Notes under the pieces: model-generated | The model's input: only the letters and a program-made list of their open reading frames with translations | Told to the model about the DNA's origin: nothing | Database searches by the model: none | Source of the DNA: Rhynchosporium graminicola | Taxonomy: Eukaryota > Ascomycota > Leotiomycetes > Helotiales > Ploettnerulaceae | Assembly (NCBI GenBank): GCA_900074885.1 | Contig: FJUW01000005.1 | Span: forward strand, 154,242 to 218,241 | DNA length: 64,000 nucleotides | Direction: 5' to 3' | Position numbers and translations under genes: made by a program | In this document: positions 63,274 to 64,000 of the stretch, piece by piece | Numbering within the stretch: position 1 is the stretch's first letter | Layout: every line of letters starts with the position of its first letter

Positions 63274-64000
63274 TCAGCTCTGCGTCTCGGTAAGCTTCGG
63301 GGACCTGGGGGGGGGGGCACCCACGGGAATAAACAAATGCGGAACCAATCTCTCATACTCCGTCCAACTTTCTCCGTACTTCTCCTTACACCTCTGAATA
63401 TCCCTGTAGGCCCGGTGCACAATCATACAACAAAAGAACACCGGGTAAAACCAGGGAAACGGGCTATGCAACCCACAAATTGCACCCCAAGTCAGAGCAA
63501 AAAACGCATCACACGTGTAATGAATCTTGCGCGCATACCCGTACCAGCCGTCTACGAGGATGGAGTCACCGGAGGCAGTCTTGATGACGCGTGGGTTCGT
63601 GACGGCTTGCCATGGGAGTTGGGGAAAGGTTTTACGTTCGCTTAGTGTACCGCGTTCGGAGGAGCGGAAACGGTTCTTTTGAGAGTTGGTCGTGTCCCAT
63701 ACCCAGTACACGAAGAGATAAGATGTGAAAAGCGCGATCAACAAAGGAGTTCGGAGACCGGGAGGGTAATCAAGGTGGATGGTGTCAAGGTGATTGGCGA
63801 GGTAGATGGTACAGTGGCAGTAAGATAATGGGACGCCGGCAAGGTTCCAGAAGATGAGCATGAAACCCCATTTCTCGTAGTACATGTCCCTGAGAATCAC
63901 AAAGTCAGCTGTTGTTGTTGCGCGAGAAAAAACAGGGAAGAACTTACCAAGTCGTAGGAATTGATTCCTCTCCCTTCGAACAAGCATTCGCATACAAAAA
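63274..64000 (-). CDS. ERG4: Sterol C-24(28) reductase, ERG4 type (3' part; 5' end beyond window)
   Basis: It reduces the C-24 side-chain double bond in the last step of ergosterol synthesis in the ER membrane, using NADPH. Minus-strand translation has [69 protein letters not shown] and [16 protein letters not shown], then [19 protein letters not shown] and [20 protein letters not shown], all conserved in the ERG4/ERG24 family, the closest being ERG4. An intron at 63890-63947 (58 bp; GTAAGT, branch GCTGAC, CTCAG) joins IPTTW to DMYYEKW, so the frame through the intron that begins [10 protein letters not shown] is not the true N-terminus. The C-terminus has a Pro-rich tail of about 15 residues after LFIP, coded across a run of 11 G (plus strand). 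Several membrane helices are visible. The upstream exon(s) lie outside the window. Confidence 0.93.
   Translation of the reverse strand, partial: FCMRMLVRRERNQFLRLGKFFPVFSRATTTADFVILRDMYYEKWGFMLIFWNLAGVPLSYCHCTIYLANHLDTIHLDYPPGLRTPLLIALFTSYLFVYWVWDTTNSQKNRFRSSERGTLSERKTFPQLPWQAVTNPRVIKTASGDSILVDGWYGYARKIHYTCDAFFALTWGAICGLHSPFPWFYPVFFCCMIVHRAYRDIQRCKEKYGESWTEYERLVPHLFIPVGAPPPRSPKLTETQS
63890..63947 (-). other. Intron of the ERG4-type gene
   Basis: 58 bp; donor GTAAGT, branch GCTGAC, acceptor TCTCAG on the minus strand. Its removal restores the conserved reading into the EKWGFM motif. Confidence 0.85.

Noticed and set aside
1..64000. CRISPR arrays, bacterial-type operons, ribosome binding sites, rRNA
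   Set aside because: None seen; the repeats are LTR elements and the genes have spliceosomal introns.

Overview
The window looks like a filamentous ascomycete (Pezizomycotina) chromosome with sharply compartmented composition. Two very AT-rich blocks (about 1-29,760 and 39,660-57,540) are almost wholly LTR retrotransposons degraded by repeat-induced point mutation (RIP): TpA is everywhere, stop codons sit at former CAG, CAA and TGG codons, and catalytic residues are changed by C>T or G>A. Two balanced-composition islands (about 29,760-39,660 and 57,540-64,000) carry ordinary fungal genes with 50-70 bp introns (GTNNGT donors, CTGAC or CTAAT branch sites). No operons, Shine-Dalgarno sites, CRISPR arrays or convincing RNA genes were seen. 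The species cannot be named from the sequence.

Block 1. A Ty1/copia element (minus strand, runs off the left edge) sits inside the 5' part of Ty3/gypsy copy A. Copy A sits inside gypsy copy B (plus strand, 3' LTR at 12753-13020). After about 0.8 kb of unidentified repeat comes gypsy copy D (13819-29441, minus), split by a complete copy E (20383-28160, target duplication AAGGT) and by a 58-bp miniature LTR remnant (19339-19396, target duplication CTATT). Block 2 has gypsy copies F (40844-49153, duplication TACCT) and G (49553-57337, duplication AGTAA), both inserted in one older unidentified repeat. All gypsy copies are one family: 268-bp LTRs with ends TGTAACGACA/TGTCGTCACA on the plus strand, full length about 7.78 kb, gag with a CCHC knuckle, protease, RT, RNase H, integrase and a chromodomain-like tail. 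When nested insertions are subtracted D is 7777 bp, E is 7778 bp, and F is 7777 bp after removing a 532-bp duplication beside a single N, which is probably an assembly artefact.

Island 1 holds a single-pass membrane protein gene (minus, 31009-31992), a decayed HET-domain heterokaryon-incompatibility gene (minus, about 34976-36280) and an apparently intact three-exon gene for a secreted HD-domain, cyanamide-hydratase-like protein (plus, 37328-38240). Island 2 holds a decayed NACHT/WD40 (NLR-like) gene cut off at the repeat edge (minus, 57540-59430), a two-exon LYC1-like GNAT acetyltransferase (minus, 59461-60533) and the 3' part of an ERG4-type sterol C-24 reductase gene (minus, 63274 to the window end).

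The genes do not form one pathway. The theme is heterochromatic transposon nests next to small gene islands whose self/non-self recognition genes (HET, NACHT-WD40) have decayed while housekeeping-type genes remain intact. Coordinates of LTRs and target duplications come from direct reading; domain calls come from recognising family motifs without database searches.
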